This document shows positions 9,280 through 18,632 of a stretch of 64,000 bases of DNA, piece after piece. Position 1 is the stretch's first letter; every line of letters starts with the position of its first letter. Location: positions 1-64,000 of the forward strand of contig JAXJVH010000013.1 of the NCBI GenBank assembly GCA_036308645.1, given 5' to 3'. The notes under the pieces are model-generated. The model had not been told where the DNA came from. It did no database searches and worked only from the letters and a program-made list of their open reading frames with translations. A program made the translations under genes and the position numbers. The stretch is from RUG11462 sp036308645 (GTDB lineage: Bacteria > Bacillota > Clostridia > Oscillospirales > Acutalibacteraceae).

Positions 9280-10088
9280 AACAACCACTTGAAGATTATC
9301 TGTTAGTAACCGATTTAGACGGTACGCTTTATAAAAATCAGAACTTTATTCCGAAAATAAATTTGGAAGCGATAAATAAGTTTGAAAATTTAGGCGGTAA
9401 GTTTACTATCTGCACAGGCAGAGGGGTGAATACTGCTGAATTTATTTCGCAAGAAATAGAATTTAACTGTCCGCTTATAGTTAACGGCGGTCATACTTTT
9501 TATGATTATTATAAGGATAAAGCGGTTTTAAATGTAAATCTTCCCGAAAGTGCAAAAGATTTTGTTGCGCTTTTGAAAAATGAGTTTCCGAATGCGGGGA
9601 TTGAAATTTATTCCGACCGAAAGATATTTTGCCTAAATGTAAATGATGTTACAAGAGAGCATCTTTCTTATGAAAAGGTAGATTTTATTGAATCAACATT
9701 AGAAGAAGTATGCGAACTTGATTGGCAGAAAGTACTTTTTGAGGATGAAGAGGAAGAAATAAATAAAATCCGTGAATTTGCAAGGGAGAATTGCCCGGAT
9801 GATATCAGGCTTATGGATACCAACCGCAAATTTATGGAGTTTGCTACCACTTTTACAGATAAAGGCACCGCTGTTTTAACGCTTGCGGATATGCTCGATA
9901 TTCCACATTCAAACGTTTGCGCTATAGGAAATTATTATAATGACCTTGAAATGATTGAAGCGGCCGGAATAGGTGCGGTTGTTAATGATTCGCCTGCCGA
10001 TTTAAAAGCAAAAGCGGATTATATTACCGCTAAAGACTGCGCCGACGGTGCGCTTTCGGAATTTATTGATTATATTATTAATTTATAA
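9276..10088 (+). CDS. Cof-type HAD phosphatase
   Basis: 270 residues. HAD motif I is DLDGTLY (nucleophile Asp13, acid/base Asp15); motif III lysine is in FTDKGTAVLTLADML; motif IV is AIGNYYNDLEMIEAAG. The Cof/type IIB cap sits between them. Substrates of this family are typically sugar phosphates or phosphorylated cofactors and cannot be told from sequence. Last gene of the + strand run beginning at mutL (ATGA overlap with rluD). Confidence 0.9.
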   Translation: MKQPLEDYLLVTDLDGTLYKNQNFIPKINLEAINKFENLGGKFTICTGRGVNTAEFISQEIEFNCPLIVNGGHTFYDYYKDKAVLNVNLPESAKDFVALLKNEFPNAGIEIYSDRKIFCLNVNDVTREHLSYEKVDFIESTLEEVCELDWQKVLFEDEEEEINKIREFARENCPDDIRLMDTNRKFMEFATTFTDKGTAVLTLADMLDIPHSNVCAIGNYYNDLEMIEAAGIGAVVNDSPADLKAKADYITAKDCADGALSEFIDYIINL

Positions 10089-10117
10089 TTGATTATTTCT
10101 TTAAAATATGGTATAGT
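10089..10117 (+). promoter_or_regulatory. Predicted sigma-A promoter for transketolase genes
   Basis: TTGATT at 10089-10094, 17-bp spacer, TATAGT at 10112-10117, 73 bases before the transketolase start. The -35 box lies directly after the HAD gene stop. Confidence 0.7.
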
Positions 10118-10189
10118 ATTTAACAGTTTTGACTGTTTAAATATAATTTGATATTTAACTGTGAATTTTCGCAAAAAAAGGAGAAAACT

Positions 10190-11032
10190 ATGGATATCAA
10201 AACGAAACAAGAACTTGAAATTTTTGCTACAAAGGTTCGTATGGGTGTAATCGAGGGAACTTATTGTGCAAAAGCAGGACATCCGGGCGGTTCGCTTTCA
10301 ATTGCCGATGTGCTTGCATGGCTTTACACAAAAGAGATGAATATTGACCCGAAGAACCCTAAAAAGCCTGACAGAGATAGGCTTGTTCTTTCAAAGGGAC
10401 ACGCTGCTCCTGCGCTTTATGCGGCGCTTGCATTAAAAGGATATTTTCCTCTTGATGAAATTAAAACTTTAAGACATAAAGGTGCGCTTTTACAAGGACA
10501 TCCCGATATGAAACATATTCCGGGTGTTGATATGTCTACAGGCTCGCTCGGTCAGGGTATATCCTGCGCTTGCGGTATGGCTATTGCCGCTAAAAAAGCA
10601 GGCGACGATTACAGAGTTTACACAATTCTCGGCGACGGCGAAATTGAAGAAGGTCAGGTTTGGGAGGCCGCAATGTTTGCAGGTTTTAAAAACCTTGATA
10701 ATCTTGTTGCGTTTGTTGATTATAACAATTTACAGATTGACGGCAGAATGACCGAAGTAATGTCAAGTTTGCCGATTGATGAAAAATTTAAGGCTTTTAA
10801 TTGGCACGTTATCAATATTGACGGAAACGATATTGAGCAGATTGAAGCCGCTTATAAGGAAGCAAGAGAAGTAAAAGGCAAGCCCACCTGCATTATCGGT
10901 AAAACCATTAAAGGTAAGGGCGTTTCTTTCATGGAAGACGTATGCGATTGGCACGGTGTTGCTCCTAATAAAGAGCAGTATGAAGCCGCTATGGAAGAGT
11001 TAAAAGCAACGCTTGCAGATTTGGAGGGTTAA
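10190..11032 (+). CDS. Transketolase, N-terminal (TPP-binding) subunit
   Basis: 280 residues. Contains the thiamine-diphosphate binding motif (ILGDGEIEEGQVWEAAMFA, ending in the NL..VDYNNLQIDG region) and the SKGHAAPALYAALA and GSLGQGIS signatures of the transketolase N-terminal half. Split transketolases of this kind are common in Clostridia and act in the non-oxidative pentose phosphate pathway. AAAAAAGGAGAAAACT precedes ATG 10190, which I prefer to an upstream in-frame start at 10148 lacking a ribosome binding site. Partner subunit directly follows. Confidence 0.93.
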   Translation: MDIKTKQELEIFATKVRMGVIEGTYCAKAGHPGGSLSIADVLAWLYTKEMNIDPKNPKKPDRDRLVLSKGHAAPALYAALALKGYFPLDEIKTLRHKGALLQGHPDMKHIPGVDMSTGSLGQGISCACGMAIAAKKAGDDYRVYTILGDGEIEEGQVWEAAMFAGFKNLDNLVAFVDYNNLQIDGRMTEVMSSLPIDEKFKAFNWHVINIDGNDIEQIEAAYKEAREVKGKPTCIIGKTIKGKGVSFMEDVCDWHGVAPNKEQYEAAMEELKATLADLEG

Positions 11033-11036
11033 GATA

Positions 11037-11978
11037 ATGGCAGATGTAATTAAAAAAGCGACTCGTGACGGCTACGGCGAGGGTCTTATTGAACTTGGAA
11101 AACGCAGAAAAGATATGTTAGTTCTTGACGCTGACCTTGCAGGCGCTACAAGAACAGGTAAATTTAAAGCGGCATTTCCCGATCAGTTTATTGATTGCGG
11201 TATTGCCGAGGGAAATATGATGAGCATTGCGGCAGGTATTACTTCAACAGGTAAACTTGTATTTGCGTCAAGTTTCGCTATGTTTGCGGCTGGCAGAGCA
11301 TTTGAGCAGGTTAGAAACTCAATAGGTTATCCTCATCTTCCTGTTAAAATCGGCGCTACTCACGCAGGCATTTCTGTAGGTGAGGACGGCGCTACTCATC
11401 AGTGTAATGAAGATATTGCGCTTATGCGTACAATTCCGGGTATGACTATTATCAACCCTGCCGACGCAGTCGAGGCTAAAGCGGCAGTTATCGCGGCGGC
11501 AGATATTGAAGGCCCTGTTTATATGCGTTTCGGCAGATTTGCCGTTCCGGTATTTAATGACGAGGCTACTTATAAATTTGAAGTAGGTAAGGCTATAAAA
11601 CTTAATGACGGTGACGATGTTACCATTATTGCAACAGGTCTTATGGTTAACGAAGCGGTTCAGGCTGCAAAAAAACTCAAAGAAGAGGGCATTAATGCCG
11701 ACGTTCTTAATATTCATACAATCAAACCGCTTGATGATGAGGCAGTTCTGGCTTCTGCTAAAAAGACAGGCAAGGTTGTAACGGTTGAGGAACATTCGGT
11801 AATCGGCGGTTTAGGTTCGGCAGTTTGTGATTTGCTTTCTGAAAAGCACCCTGTTCCCGTAAAGAAAATCGGTATGAACGATGAATTCGGTATGTCGGGT
11901 TCTGCAGCTGACCTGCTTGAGCATTACGGCTTCAGCGCTGATAATATTGTTAAAACAGTTAAAGAATTATTGAAATAA
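11037..11978 (+). CDS. Transketolase, C-terminal subunit
   Basis: 313 residues: pyrimidine-binding domain (ADLAGATRTGKF, GIAEGNMMSIAAGI) plus the C-terminal transketolase domain (LNIHTIKPLD, VVTVEEHSVIGGLGSAV). Forms the heterodimeric enzyme with the preceding gene. GGAGGG ends 8 bases before ATG 11037. The transcript should end at the strong hairpin at 11998-12042. Confidence 0.93.
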   Translation: MADVIKKATRDGYGEGLIELGKRRKDMLVLDADLAGATRTGKFKAAFPDQFIDCGIAEGNMMSIAAGITSTGKLVFASSFAMFAAGRAFEQVRNSIGYPHLPVKIGATHAGISVGEDGATHQCNEDIALMRTIPGMTIINPADAVEAKAAVIAAADIEGPVYMRFGRFAVPVFNDEATYKFEVGKAIKLNDGDDVTIIATGLMVNEAVQAAKKLKEEGINADVLNIHTIKPLDDEAVLASAKKTGKVVTVEEHSVIGGLGSAVCDLLSEKHPVPVKKIGMNDEFGMSGSAADLLEHYGFSADNIVKTVKELLK

Positions 11979-11997
11979 TTTTTTACAAATAAGATTT

Positions 11998-12042
11998 AAA
12001 GCAGATGTACTTTCGGTTTTCCAAAGTACATCTGCTTTTTTA
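11998..12042 (+). terminator. Intrinsic terminator of the transketolase operon
   Basis: A perfect 16-bp stem (AAAGCAGATGTACTTT at 11998-12013 pairs with 12023-12038), 9-base loop, followed by a T run. Confidence 0.95.
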
Positions 12043-12058
12043 TAAAATAATTTTAAAT

Positions 12059-12094
12059 GAAAAAAGGCTTGCGAATATCTCGTAAGCCTTTTTA
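12059..12094 (-). terminator. Terminator of the pheST operon
   Basis: Stem AAAAAGGCTTGCGA (12061-12074) against TCGTAAGCCTTTTT (12080-12093), one G-T pair, 5-base loop. The A/T tracts on both sides let it act on either strand; it lies just past the pheT stop. Confidence 0.85.
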
Positions 12095-12122
12095 ATCTGA
12101 ACTATAAACTTATTTATTGTTT

Positions 12123-14498
12123 TTACATTCTTAATTCTGCGCCGACTGCTGAAAGCGCTTTGAGAATTTTCTTAATTGCACCGTCTGTTTCTTCGTCGGT
12201 CAGAGTTCTGTCACAAGCACGAAGCACAATGTTATAAGCAACGCTCTTTTTACCGCTTTCAACCTGATTACCTGTGTAAACATCAAACAGATTTACCTGC
12301 TCAATAAGTTTAGGAGCAGCATTTTTAATTGCTTTTTCCATAGTTACAACCGGCAAATCTTTATCACATATAAGCGCCAAGTCACGTGAAGTAGCAGGAA
12401 AACGAGGCATTTTATGATAAATCTTTTCAGCGCCGCTGTGCTTGAACAGAGTTTCAAAATCAAGCGTAGCGCAGTAAACCTTTGTTCCGATACCGTAATT
12501 TTTAACTGCGACAGGGTGAATTTCACCGAGGTAGCCGAGTTCGTCGCCACCGAGCATAAGTTTTGCACATCTGCCGGGGTGATACCAAGGTATATCCGAT
12601 ACGGGTTCAATATCAAAATCCTTAATATTGAGTGCTGCAATTAATTCTTCAACCGCGCCTTTAAGGTCGAAATAGTCATAATTTTCACCGTAAGCACCGA
12701 TAATAACTTTTTTAGGCTCATTCGGAAGTTCTTGCCCCTCAACCTTAACATATTCGGTAGCAATTTCATACAACTTTGCGCTCATATTTCTGCTTGCGTA
12801 ATTTGTAGCCAAAACCTGCATCATCGACGGCAATGAGAAAGTTCTCATAATAGAAGTGTCTTCGCCGAGCGGATTTAAAATTCTAACAGAATCTCTTATC
12901 GGACTGTCGGCAGGCACTAACATTTTATCATAGAATTTAGGGCTTATGAATGAGAATGTGCTGATTTCGCTGTAACCGCAAGCCAAAAGCGTGTTGTTAA
13001 TAGTGATTTCAGCCTTTTGTTCGGGTGTGTATTTAGCGTTTACCGCACCTTTGAGTTGCGTTGTTTCAATTTTATCATAACCGTAAAATCTTGCAATTTC
13101 CTCCGCAATATCAGCCTTGTGCAAAACGTCCTGTCTGTAAGAGGGAACGGTGATTATATCGCCGTCAACCTTAAAATCAAGGTCGGTAAGAATTTGTACC
13201 ATTTTCTCACGGGATACGTCCATACCGATAAATGCGTTAATCCATTCAGGCTCAAGTTTAATAGTAGCAGGGGTATAATTTGAATTATCAACATCAATTA
13301 CGCCCGATACAACATTACCGCAGTTTAAAATATCAATAAGTTCGCAGGCTCTGTCAAGCGCTTCGGCGCAGTTCTGCGGGTCAAGACCTTTTTCATATTT
13401 TGCAGATGCGTCTGTACGTAATGCCAACGCTCTTGAAGTGTTACGTATAGAAGCGCCGTAGAAACAAGCGGACTCAAATACAATAGTGGTAGTATCGTCC
13501 ATAATGCCCGAATACTCGCCACCCATTACGCCGCCGATTGCCATAGGACCTTCGTCATTTGCGATAACAAGCATTTTGTCGGTAAGTTCACGCTCAACAT
13601 CATCAAGAGTAGTGATTTTTTCGCCGTTTTCAGCGGTGCGGACAATAATGTTATTGCCTTTTACAAAACGGTAGTCAAACGCATGCATCGGCTGACCGTA
13701 TTCAAGCATAACATAGTTTGTAATATCAACAATATTATTGATAGGACGAACGCCCATTGAACGAAGTCGCTCACGAAGCCATAACGGTGACGGCTCAATT
13801 TTAATATCTTTTACCACTCTTGCCATATAACGTGTGCAAAGAGTAGGAGCCTTAACTTCTACTTTAAGATATTCGTTAACATCACCGCCACATTCTTTTA
13901 CAACGGGTTTGTGAAGTTTAAGCGGTTTATCAAATGTAACGGCGGCTTCTCTTGCAAGACCGATAACCGATAAACAGTCCTGTCTGTTAGGTGTGATTTC
14001 AAATTCAACAATAGTATCGTCAAGATTAAGCACGTCTACTATATTATCGCCGGGTTTACATTCTTCCTGTAAAACAAAAATACCGTTTTCAATAGCATAA
14101 GGAAAATCATTTTGAGTAAGTTTTAATTCGCCTAAAGAGCACATCATACCGTTGCTGACAACACCGCGAAGTTTACCTTTTTTTATCTTTACTCCGCCGG
14201 GAAGCGTCGAGCCGTCAAGCGCAACGGGAACTAAATCGCCTACAGTAAGATTATTAGCGCCTGTAACAATCTGAATTGTTTCATTGCCGACATCAACCTG
14301 ACAAATTACTAATTTATCGGCGTCGGGATGCTTTTCAATTTCCAAAACCTTACCAACAACTACTTTGTCAATTTCTTCTGCGGTTAAGGTATAGCCCTCA
14401 ACCTTTGAACCTGACATAGTCATTTTTTCCGAGAATTCTCTCGGGTCGGTGCAACCTGTATCAACAAATTCTTTTAACCAGTTAAGTGATAAATCCAT
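12123..14498 (-). CDS. pheT: Phenylalanine-tRNA ligase beta subunit
   Basis: 791 residues, full length for bacterial PheT. N-terminal tRNA-binding OB fold (about 40-150: VVGKVLEIEKHPDADKLVIC), B3/B4 editing domain (GQPMHAFDYRF, AIGGVMGGEYSGI), B5 domain (about 405-475) and a C-terminal anticodon-binding FDX-ACB domain (MPRFPATSRDLALICDKDLP). Forms an alpha2-beta2 enzyme with PheS. AAGGAGGG lies just upstream, 16 bases after the pheS stop, so the two are co-transcribed under the T-box leader. Confidence 0.97.
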   Translation of the reverse strand: MDLSLNWLKEFVDTGCTDPREFSEKMTMSGSKVEGYTLTAEEIDKVVVGKVLEIEKHPDADKLVICQVDVGNETIQIVTGANNLTVGDLVPVALDGSTLPGGVKIKKGKLRGVVSNGMMCSLGELKLTQNDFPYAIENGIFVLQEECKPGDNIVDVLNLDDTIVEFEITPNRQDCLSVIGLAREAAVTFDKPLKLHKPVVKECGGDVNEYLKVEVKAPTLCTRYMARVVKDIKIEPSPLWLRERLRSMGVRPINNIVDITNYVMLEYGQPMHAFDYRFVKGNNIIVRTAENGEKITTLDDVERELTDKMLVIANDEGPMAIGGVMGGEYSGIMDDTTTIVFESACFYGASIRNTSRALALRTDASAKYEKGLDPQNCAEALDRACELIDILNCGNVVSGVIDVDNSNYTPATIKLEPEWINAFIGMDVSREKMVQILTDLDFKVDGDIITVPSYRQDVLHKADIAEEIARFYGYDKIETTQLKGAVNAKYTPEQKAEITINNTLLACGYSEISTFSFISPKFYDKMLVPADSPIRDSVRILNPLGEDTSIMRTFSLPSMMQVLATNYASRNMSAKLYEIATEYVKVEGQELPNEPKKVIIGAYGENYDYFDLKGAVEELIAALNIKDFDIEPVSDIPWYHPGRCAKLMLGGDELGYLGEIHPVAVKNYGIGTKVYCATLDFETLFKHSGAEKIYHKMPRFPATSRDLALICDKDLPVVTMEKAIKNAAPKLIEQVNLFDVYTGNQVESGKKSVAYNIVLRACDRTLTDEETDGAIKKILKALSAVGAELRM

Positions 14499-14514
14499 CT
14501 TTTTCCCTCCTTAC

Positions 14515-15537
14515 TTAATCAATGCTTTTAAAGAACTTCATATCATTTTCATAAAGAAGTCGCATATCGTCAATTTTAAACTTTCTCATAACAATTCTTT
14601 CAAGACCGATGCCGAATGCAAAACCTTGATATTCTTCAGGGTCGATTCCGCAGTTTTCAAGCACTTTCGGGTGTACCATACCGCAACCCAAAATTTCAAT
14701 CCAACCCTCGTTTTTGCAAAGACGGCAACCCTTACCGCCACAGTTAAAGCATTGAATATCCATTTCGGCAGATGGCTCGGTGAAGGGGAAGTGGTGAGGT
14801 CTGAAACGAACTACCGAATCCTCGCCGTAAAGACGTTTTGCAAAGGTTTCAAGAGTGCCTTTTAAGTCGCCCATTGTAATACCCTTGTCAACCGCAAGAC
14901 CTTCTATCTGGTGGAAAAGCGGCGAATGGTTAGCGTCAACCTCGTCGGAACGGAAAACACGGCCGGGTGAAATAATTCTAAGCGGCGGCTTCTGCTTTTC
15001 CATTACACGCACCTGAACAGGCGAGGTTTGAGTACGCAGAAGTACGTTGTCGGAAATATAGAATGTATCCTGTGTATCACGCGCAGGGTGGTCTTTCGGT
15101 AGGTTGAGCGCCTCAAAGTTGTAGTAATCAAGTTCAACTTCCGGACCTTCGACAATAGAATAACCCATACCCATAAAAATCTCTTTAAGTTCATCCAAAA
15201 CTACTGAAAGAGGGTGTTTATATCCCATATTTTGACGTTTGCCGGGCATTGTAACATCTATTTTTTCGGCTTTTAAACTTTCGTTTAACTCTTTTTCCTT
15301 AATTTCGGCTATCTTTGTTTTGATTAAATCGTCAAGTTCGGTTTTAGCCTTGTTTACAAGCTGGCCAACCTTTGGACGTTCTTCGGGAGAAAGTGCGCCG
15401 AGTTGTTTTAAAATTCCCGTAAGTTCACCTTTTTTGCCAAGGTATTTTACTCTGATTTCATCAATAGCAGAAATCTCTTTTGCTGAATTCAAACGCTCTT
15501 TAGCAGCGTCCAAAACAGCAGTAATTTTTTCGTTCAT
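14515..15537 (-). CDS. pheS: Phenylalanine-tRNA ligase alpha subunit
   Basis: 340 residues. N-terminal coiled-coil tRNA-binding domain (1-90), then the class II catalytic core: motif 2 region (ISPGRVFRSDEVDANHSPLFHQ) and motif 3 (FAFGIGLERIVMRKF). AGGAGA lies just upstream of the start. First gene after the T-box. Confidence 0.97.
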   Translation of the reverse strand: MNEKITAVLDAAKERLNSAKEISAIDEIRVKYLGKKGELTGILKQLGALSPEERPKVGQLVNKAKTELDDLIKTKIAEIKEKELNESLKAEKIDVTMPGKRQNMGYKHPLSVVLDELKEIFMGMGYSIVEGPEVELDYYNFEALNLPKDHPARDTQDTFYISDNVLLRTQTSPVQVRVMEKQKPPLRIISPGRVFRSDEVDANHSPLFHQIEGLAVDKGITMGDLKGTLETFAKRLYGEDSVVRFRPHHFPFTEPSAEMDIQCFNCGGKGCRLCKNEGWIEILGCGMVHPKVLENCGIDPEEYQGFAFGIGLERIVMRKFKIDDMRLLYENDMKFFKSID

Positions 15538-15574
15538 TTAAAAATCTCCTTGTAAATTTTTCGGTACTGCTTTA

Positions 15575-15843
15575 AAAATAAAAAACTCCGTCCTTAAATT
15601 TAAAGGACGAAGCAAAATCTTTTCCGCGGTACCACCTTAATTTTTGCACAAAGCAAACACTTATCGGACCGAAATAACGGCGGTCAACCCGTTGCAGACT
15701 ACTTTGAAATTTTCACCTGCACCACTCCAAAGCGAACTTCGGTAAAATACTTAATAAACGGCTTTCAGCAAAAACGCCGTTCTCTCTGAAACAAGCGAAA
15801 AATTACCTACTTTTCTTTATCACAGTGTTTAAACAATTCAATT
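15575..15843 (-). promoter_or_regulatory. T-box leader controlling pheST
   Basis: On the minus strand the T-box core AAGGTGGTACCGCGGAA (15623-15639) is followed by a terminator stem (GTCCTTTAAATTTAAGGAC and a T run). Upstream sequence 15640-15843 can form stem I with an AGAGAGAACGGC...GAAAGCCG arm and a GAGTGGTGCAGGTG segment. A TTC triplet at 15734-15736 is the likely Phe specifier, matching the downstream gene; the specifier position is inferred. Uncharged tRNA-Phe would favour read-through into pheS. Confidence 0.95.
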
Positions 15844-15849
15844 AAATTA

Positions 15850-15877
15850 ATTATAACACATATTTTGAATTTTGCAA
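15850..15877 (-). promoter_or_regulatory. Predicted promoter of the pheST leader
   Basis: On the minus strand TTGCAA (15872-15877), 16-bp spacer, TATAAT (15850-15855), just ahead of the T-box stem I. Confidence 0.75.
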
Positions 15878-15934
15878 GCATTATTTTTATTTAATTCTGT
15901 TGCGTATAATTGTCGTTTTTTACTTATGCTTTAC

Positions 15935-15963
15935 TTGAAAAGTCAGAGATTTATTGTTATAAT
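15935..15963 (+). promoter_or_regulatory. Predicted promoter of fbp
   Basis: TTGAAA at 15935-15940, 17-bp spacer, TATAAT at 15958-15963, about 40 bases before the fbp start. Diverges from the pheST promoter. Confidence 0.8.
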
Positions 15964-16003
15964 TAATAAAAGAATTGTCACATATCAGTAGGAGGGTGTT
16001 TTA

Positions 16004-17929
16004 ATGGATTTAAAGTATTTAGAACTTCTTGCAAAAGAATATCCGAACATAGACCAAGTAGCAAGTGAAATGATAAATCTTTCTGCCATAAGAAGTTTGC
16101 CTAAGGGAACAGAATATTTTTTCAGCGACTTACATGGCGAATATGAATCATTTTTACATATGTTAAAAAGCGCTTCGGGTATGATAAAAAGAAAAATTGA
16201 TTTGACTTTTGCTAAAACCGTTTCGTCTGAAAAACGTGAAATGCTTGCTCAATTAATATATTATCCTGAAAAAGAAATAAAAAAACTTGAAAACAACGGT
16301 GAAATAACCGACGAATGGAAAAGGCTTACTATTTATCGGCTTATTTTAATTTGCGAATCGGTTTCATCAAAATATACACGTTCACGTATTCGTAAAAAAG
16401 CGCCAAAAGACCTGTCTTATATTCTTGACGAACTTCTTAATGTTACGGATGATGTGAATAAAGAGTTTTATTATGACGAGATAATAAACGCAATAATTAA
16501 TACCGGCATTGCCGAACATTTTATTATTTCGCTTTGCAATCTTATTCAGTCTATCGCCGTTGACAGGCTTCATATTATCGGAGATATTTTTGACAGAGGT
16601 CCGAGAGCCGATATAATAATGGATGAACTTATTAAAAAAGAGAGCGTTGATGTTCAATGGGGAAATCACGATATTTCTTGGATGGGTGCGGCTTGCGGCA
16701 ATCAGGCGCTTATTGCAAACGTTATCAGAATTGCGATGAGATACAACAATTTTGACGTGCTGGAAGACGGTTACGGTTTGAATCTTCGTGCGTTGGCAAT
16801 TTTTGCGAACGAAACTTATAATGACGATTGCGTTTTATATTATCCAAGCACGTTTGACGATAACATTTATGATCCTGTTGATACAAAACTAGTTGCTAAA
16901 ATGCACAAAGCAATTTCGGTTATTCAATTAAAACTTGAGGGAACGTTGATAAATAAACATCCCGAATGGGAAATGAAAGAGAGAAATATTTTTGAAAAGG
17001 TTGATTTCGATAAGTTTACCGTTGAAATCAACGGCAAGGAATATGAACTTAAAGACAAACATTTTCCAACTGTTGATAAGAATAATCCTTTGGAGTTATC
17101 CGAGGGTGAAAAAGAACTGATGAATGTTCTTACCAATTCATTTTTGCATAGCGGAAAATTAAATAAGCACATGAAATTTTTGTTTTCAAAAGGTTCTATG
17201 TATAAAGTATACAACGGAAATTTACTTTTTCACGGTTGTATTCCGATGGACGAAAACGGAGATTTGCAGAGTATAAAAATAGGGAACAACTCTTATAACG
17301 GTAAAGAATTGCTTGATAAGATTGATTCAATGGTAAATACTGCTTATTTGCATAAAGGCGAAACAGAAGACAAAGAATATGCACGAGATTTTATGTGGTA
17401 TCTTTGGTGCGGTCCTAAATCACCGCTTTACGGAAAAGATAAAATGGCGTTTTTTGAAAGATATTACCTTGATGACAACAGTCTTCATATTGAAAATTAC
17501 AACGCATATTATAAGTTTTCTGAAAATGAAGAGGTTTGCAAGAAACTTCTTAAAATGTTCGGCATTGATGAAAACAGCGGTCATATTATAAACGGTCACG
17601 TTCCCGTAAAGATTAAAAACGGTGAAAGTCCTGTTAAGGCAAACGGAAAACTGTTTGTTATAGACGGAGGAATTTCAAAGGCTTATCAAAAAACCACGGG
17701 TATTGCGGGATATACTTTGATTTATGATTCGCATAGTTTAAATCTTGCAGAGCATAAACCGTATATTAAAGGAGAAAGCGAACATACTCCCGAAATTCAT
17801 ATTGTTGAAAAACTTGAACACAGAGCAAATGTATCCGATACAGATACCGGTGTGAAAATGCTTGAAAAAATTAAAGATTTGCGTGATTTACTAAACGCTT
17901 ACAACAGCGGTGTAATTAAAGAAAGATAA
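16004..17929 (+). CDS. fbp: Class III fructose-1,6-bisphosphatase
   Basis: 641 residues, the length of the Firmicute class III enzyme. The calcineurin-type metallophosphatase motifs are visible: FSDLHGEYESF (about 42), IIGDIFDRGPRAD (about 192), WGNHDISWMG (about 221), and later NGHVPVKIKNGE and DGGISKAYQKTTGIAGYTL. Hydrolyses fructose-1,6-bisphosphate in gluconeogenesis. AGGAGGGTG precedes the ATG. Single-gene unit with its own promoter and terminator. Confidence 0.96.
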   Translation: MDLKYLELLAKEYPNIDQVASEMINLSAIRSLPKGTEYFFSDLHGEYESFLHMLKSASGMIKRKIDLTFAKTVSSEKREMLAQLIYYPEKEIKKLENNGEITDEWKRLTIYRLILICESVSSKYTRSRIRKKAPKDLSYILDELLNVTDDVNKEFYYDEIINAIINTGIAEHFIISLCNLIQSIAVDRLHIIGDIFDRGPRADIIMDELIKKESVDVQWGNHDISWMGAACGNQALIANVIRIAMRYNNFDVLEDGYGLNLRALAIFANETYNDDCVLYYPSTFDDNIYDPVDTKLVAKMHKAISVIQLKLEGTLINKHPEWEMKERNIFEKVDFDKFTVEINGKEYELKDKHFPTVDKNNPLELSEGEKELMNVLTNSFLHSGKLNKHMKFLFSKGSMYKVYNGNLLFHGCIPMDENGDLQSIKIGNNSYNGKELLDKIDSMVNTAYLHKGETEDKEYARDFMWYLWCGPKSPLYGKDKMAFFERYYLDDNSLHIENYNAYYKFSENEEVCKKLLKMFGIDENSGHIINGHVPVKIKNGESPVKANGKLFVIDGGISKAYQKTTGIAGYTLIYDSHSLNLAEHKPYIKGESEHTPEIHIVEKLEHRANVSDTDTGVKMLEKIKDLRDLLNAYNSGVIKER

Positions 17930-17967
17930 AAAACGGCTTAAAGCAAAATTTGCTTTAAGCCGTTTTC
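17929..17967. terminator. Bidirectional terminator between fbp and naxE
   Basis: AAAACGGCTTAAAGCAAA pairs perfectly with TTTGCTTTAAGCCGTTTT around 17930-17965. A and T tracts on the two sides fit termination of both converging units. Confidence 0.93.
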
Positions 17968-18632
17968 TAATTACAGTATCTTTTTAATAATTCATCGGGT
18001 ATTCCGATGTCTGCAACTGTTACTTTTCCTGAAAATGCTCTGCCGTCAGCGTTTTGAAGTCCGTATTTTGACAAAGAAAACGTGACAGTATAGTCGGCTT
18101 TAACGGCAACGCCTAAAATTTTTCCGTTGTTTCCGTCTATGCCCGAGGGAATATCGCAGGCTATTATAGGTTTGTTTGCGGAATTTATAATATTTATTGC
18201 CTTTGAAAAATCGCCGCCAACTTTTCGTTGCAATCCTACTCCGAAAATAGCGTCGATAATTACATCGCTTTGGTTTGCAAAAACTTTTGCGTCGCCGTTA
18301 ATGCTAAAGTTTTCAAGTTTACCTCCGATTTGAATTAGTTTTTCTTCCATAACTTTTGAATCTTCGGTCATTTTTTCACGATTACCGACTAAAAAGCAGC
18401 GAACGTTGTAACCGTCGTTAACAAGCATTCTTGCAACGGTAATTCCGTCGCCGCCGTTGTTTCCGGGACCGCAGAATATCGCGATTTTTACGGCTTTCGG
18501 ATAGTTTTCTTTTATACACTTATAAACTGCGCCGGCGGCATTTTCCATTAAAGTTAAAGAGGGAATACCGTATTCGTTTATGGCTATTCTGTCAATTTCT
18601 TTCATAGTTTGAGTATCGGCAATTTTATTCAT
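17967..18632 (-). CDS. naxE: NAD(P)H-hydrate epimerase (YjeF N-terminal domain)
   Basis: 221 residues comprising only the epimerase domain; the ADP-dependent dehydratase domain often fused to it is absent. The glycine-rich motif GPGNNGGDG (about 55-63), DAIFGVGLQRKVGG and CDIPSGIDGNNG are typical. Repairs R-NAD(P)HX to the S form. The 5' end overlaps... the upstream hydrolase stop by 4 bp (ATGA), so the two genes are co-transcribed. Confidence 0.92.
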   Translation of the reverse strand: MNKIADTQTMKEIDRIAINEYGIPSLTLMENAAGAVYKCIKENYPKAVKIAIFCGPGNNGGDGITVARMLVNDGYNVRCFLVGNREKMTEDSKVMEEKLIQIGGKLENFSINGDAKVFANQSDVIIDAIFGVGLQRKVGGDFSKAINIINSANKPIIACDIPSGIDGNNGKILGVAVKADYTVTFSLSKYGLQNADGRAFSGKVTVADIGIPDELLKRYCN